Shown here piece by piece: positions 13,613 through 13,911 of a DNA stretch of 13,911 nt. Both the position numbers and the translations under genes were made by a program. The notes beneath the pieces were generated by a model. The model was not told the origin of the DNA, ran no database searches, and worked only from the letters and a program-made list of their open reading frames with translations. The number at the start of each line of letters is the position of its first letter. Within the stretch, counting starts at the first letter, position 1. The DNA lies in the NCBI GenBank assembly GCA_045590415.1, contig JAZNRA010000073.1, forward strand, positions 1 through 13,911, written 5' to 3'. Source of the DNA: RGIG3009 sp045590415 (lineage in GTDB: Bacteria; Bacillota; Clostridia; Oscillospirales; Acutalibacteraceae).

Positions 13613-13689
13613 GGGCCTTTAGCTCAGTTGGTTAGAGCAACCGGCTCATAACCGGTTGGTCCCGGGTTCGAGTCCCTGAAGGCCCACCA
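13613..13689 (+). tRNA. tRNA with CAT anticodon (elongator Met, or lysidine-modified Ile2)
   Basis: This is a 77-base cloverleaf. The acceptor arm GGGCCTT pairs with AAGGCCC, the D-arm is GCTC/GAGC, the anticodon arm is ACCGG-CTCATAA-CCGGT, the discriminator is A and CCA is encoded. It is not the initiator, because its acceptor 1-72 pair is a normal G-C. Both elongator Met and Ile2 carry CTCATAA loops. C4-G69 and C5-G68 resemble Ile2, but similar genes in Clostridia are often labelled Met. The T-stem CCGGG/CCCTG contains one C-T mismatch. Confidence 0.85.
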
Positions 13690-13697
13690 AAAAACAC

Positions 13698-13723
13698 GGT
13701 GTAGGGGATCATTCTCCTACACC
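13698..13723 (+). other. Inter-tRNA hairpin, possible processing element
   Basis: GGTGTAGGGGA (13698-13708), loop TCAT, TCTCCTACACC (13713-13723): 11 pairs with one G-U. No T-run follows, so it is probably not a terminator. It sits in the 41-base spacer of the two-tRNA transcript and could guide cleavage. Confidence 0.5.
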
Positions 13724-13730
13724 TGCATAC

Positions 13731-13806
13731 AGGGGCATAGCTCAGTTGGTAGAGCAGCGGTCTCCAAAACCGCGTGCCGAGGGTTCGAGTCCTTCTGCCC
13801 CTGCCA
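13731..13806 (+). tRNA. tRNA-Trp (CCA anticodon)
   Basis: This is a 76-base cloverleaf. The acceptor arm AGGGGCA pairs with TGCCCCT, the discriminator is G and CCA is encoded. The anticodon arm is GCGGT-CTCCAAA-ACCGC with CCA at 34-36, the usual tryptophan loop, and the T-arm is GAGGG-TTCGAGT-CCTTC. It starts with A1-T72, as Firmicutes tRNA-Trp does. It is the second gene of the unit promoted at 13555-13582. Confidence 0.95.
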
Positions 13807-13846
13807 AAACAAAAGACCACCCATCAGGGTGGTCTTTTGTTTTGGC
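13803..13846. terminator. Strong bidirectional terminator after tRNA-Trp
   Basis: AAAACAAAAGACCACCC (13806-13822), loop ATCA, GGGTGGTCTTTTGTTTT (13827-13843). The pairing continues outward through GCC/GGC to 13803 and 13846, giving a perfect 20 bp stem that includes the encoded CCA end of tRNA-Trp. It ends the tRNA unit and can also stop transcripts coming from the right. Confidence 0.88.
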
Positions 13847-13862
13847 AAAGAAGTTGTTTCAT

Positions 13863-13887
13863 CCACGGCACGCGGAGCGTGTCGTGG
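13863..13887. repeat. Hairpin repeat at the window end
   Basis: CCACGGCACGC (13863-13873), loop GGA, GCGTGTCGTGG (13877-13887): 11 pairs with one G-U. More GC-rich palindromic sequence (GCGAGCGCTCGC at 13897-13908) follows. It looks like the start of another intergenic repeat cluster similar to 5775-6226; no gene is visible. Confidence 0.45.
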
Positions 13888-13911
13888 GGCGCGTATGCGA
13901 GCGCTCGCGGT

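Overview
The window looks like chromosomal DNA from an anaerobic member of the Clostridia, probably near the Oscillospirales or Christensenellales. The reasons are the ferredoxin-linked indolepyruvate oxidoreductase, the dgt-dnaG-rpoD gene order typical of Firmicutes, strong purine-rich ribosome binding sites, tRNA genes with encoded CCA, consensus housekeeping promoters and a roughly balanced base composition. The placement is inferred from gene content, not from a database search.

Left part (1-4180, minus strand): one transcription unit, read right to left. A consensus promoter (4150-4178) precedes a sodium:solute symporter, then a PaaK-type arylacetate-CoA ligase, then iorA, the alpha subunit of indolepyruvate:ferredoxin oxidoreductase, which is cut by the window edge. 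Together they could take up an aryl acid, activate it to the CoA thioester and carboxylate it reductively to an aryl-pyruvate. In the other direction they would ferment aromatic amino acids.

Middle left (4326-5774): a small ribbon-helix-helix regulator (minus strand, with its own terminator) lies divergent to three overlapping small membrane-protein genes: a two-helix protein, a zinc-finger/TM2 protein and a DUF2752 protein. A perfect 7+7 inverted repeat overlaps the -10 box of the three-gene operon. This is the best candidate here for a poorly described system.

5775-6423 has no credible gene. It is packed with short repeats, hairpins and pieces matching the neighbouring tRNA-Pro gene, including an approximately 140 bp segment bounded by inverted copies of the tRNA T-arm/acceptor sequence. 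tRNA-Pro(GGG) follows on the minus strand, with a strong promoter and a terminator.

6586-9464 (plus strand): a cyclase-family metal-dependent hydrolase, ammonia-dependent asparagine synthetase asnA, tRNA-Ser(GGA), ribosomal protein bL31 (rpmE) and a YigZ/IMPACT-family protein.

9533-13551 (plus strand): the macromolecular-synthesis cluster of a dGTPase-like HD hydrolase, DNA primase dnaG and the primary sigma factor rpoD. A strong promoter three bases after the rpoD stop then drives tRNA-CAT and tRNA-Trp(CCA), closed by a very strong symmetrical terminator. The last 60 bases begin another hairpin-rich repeat region.
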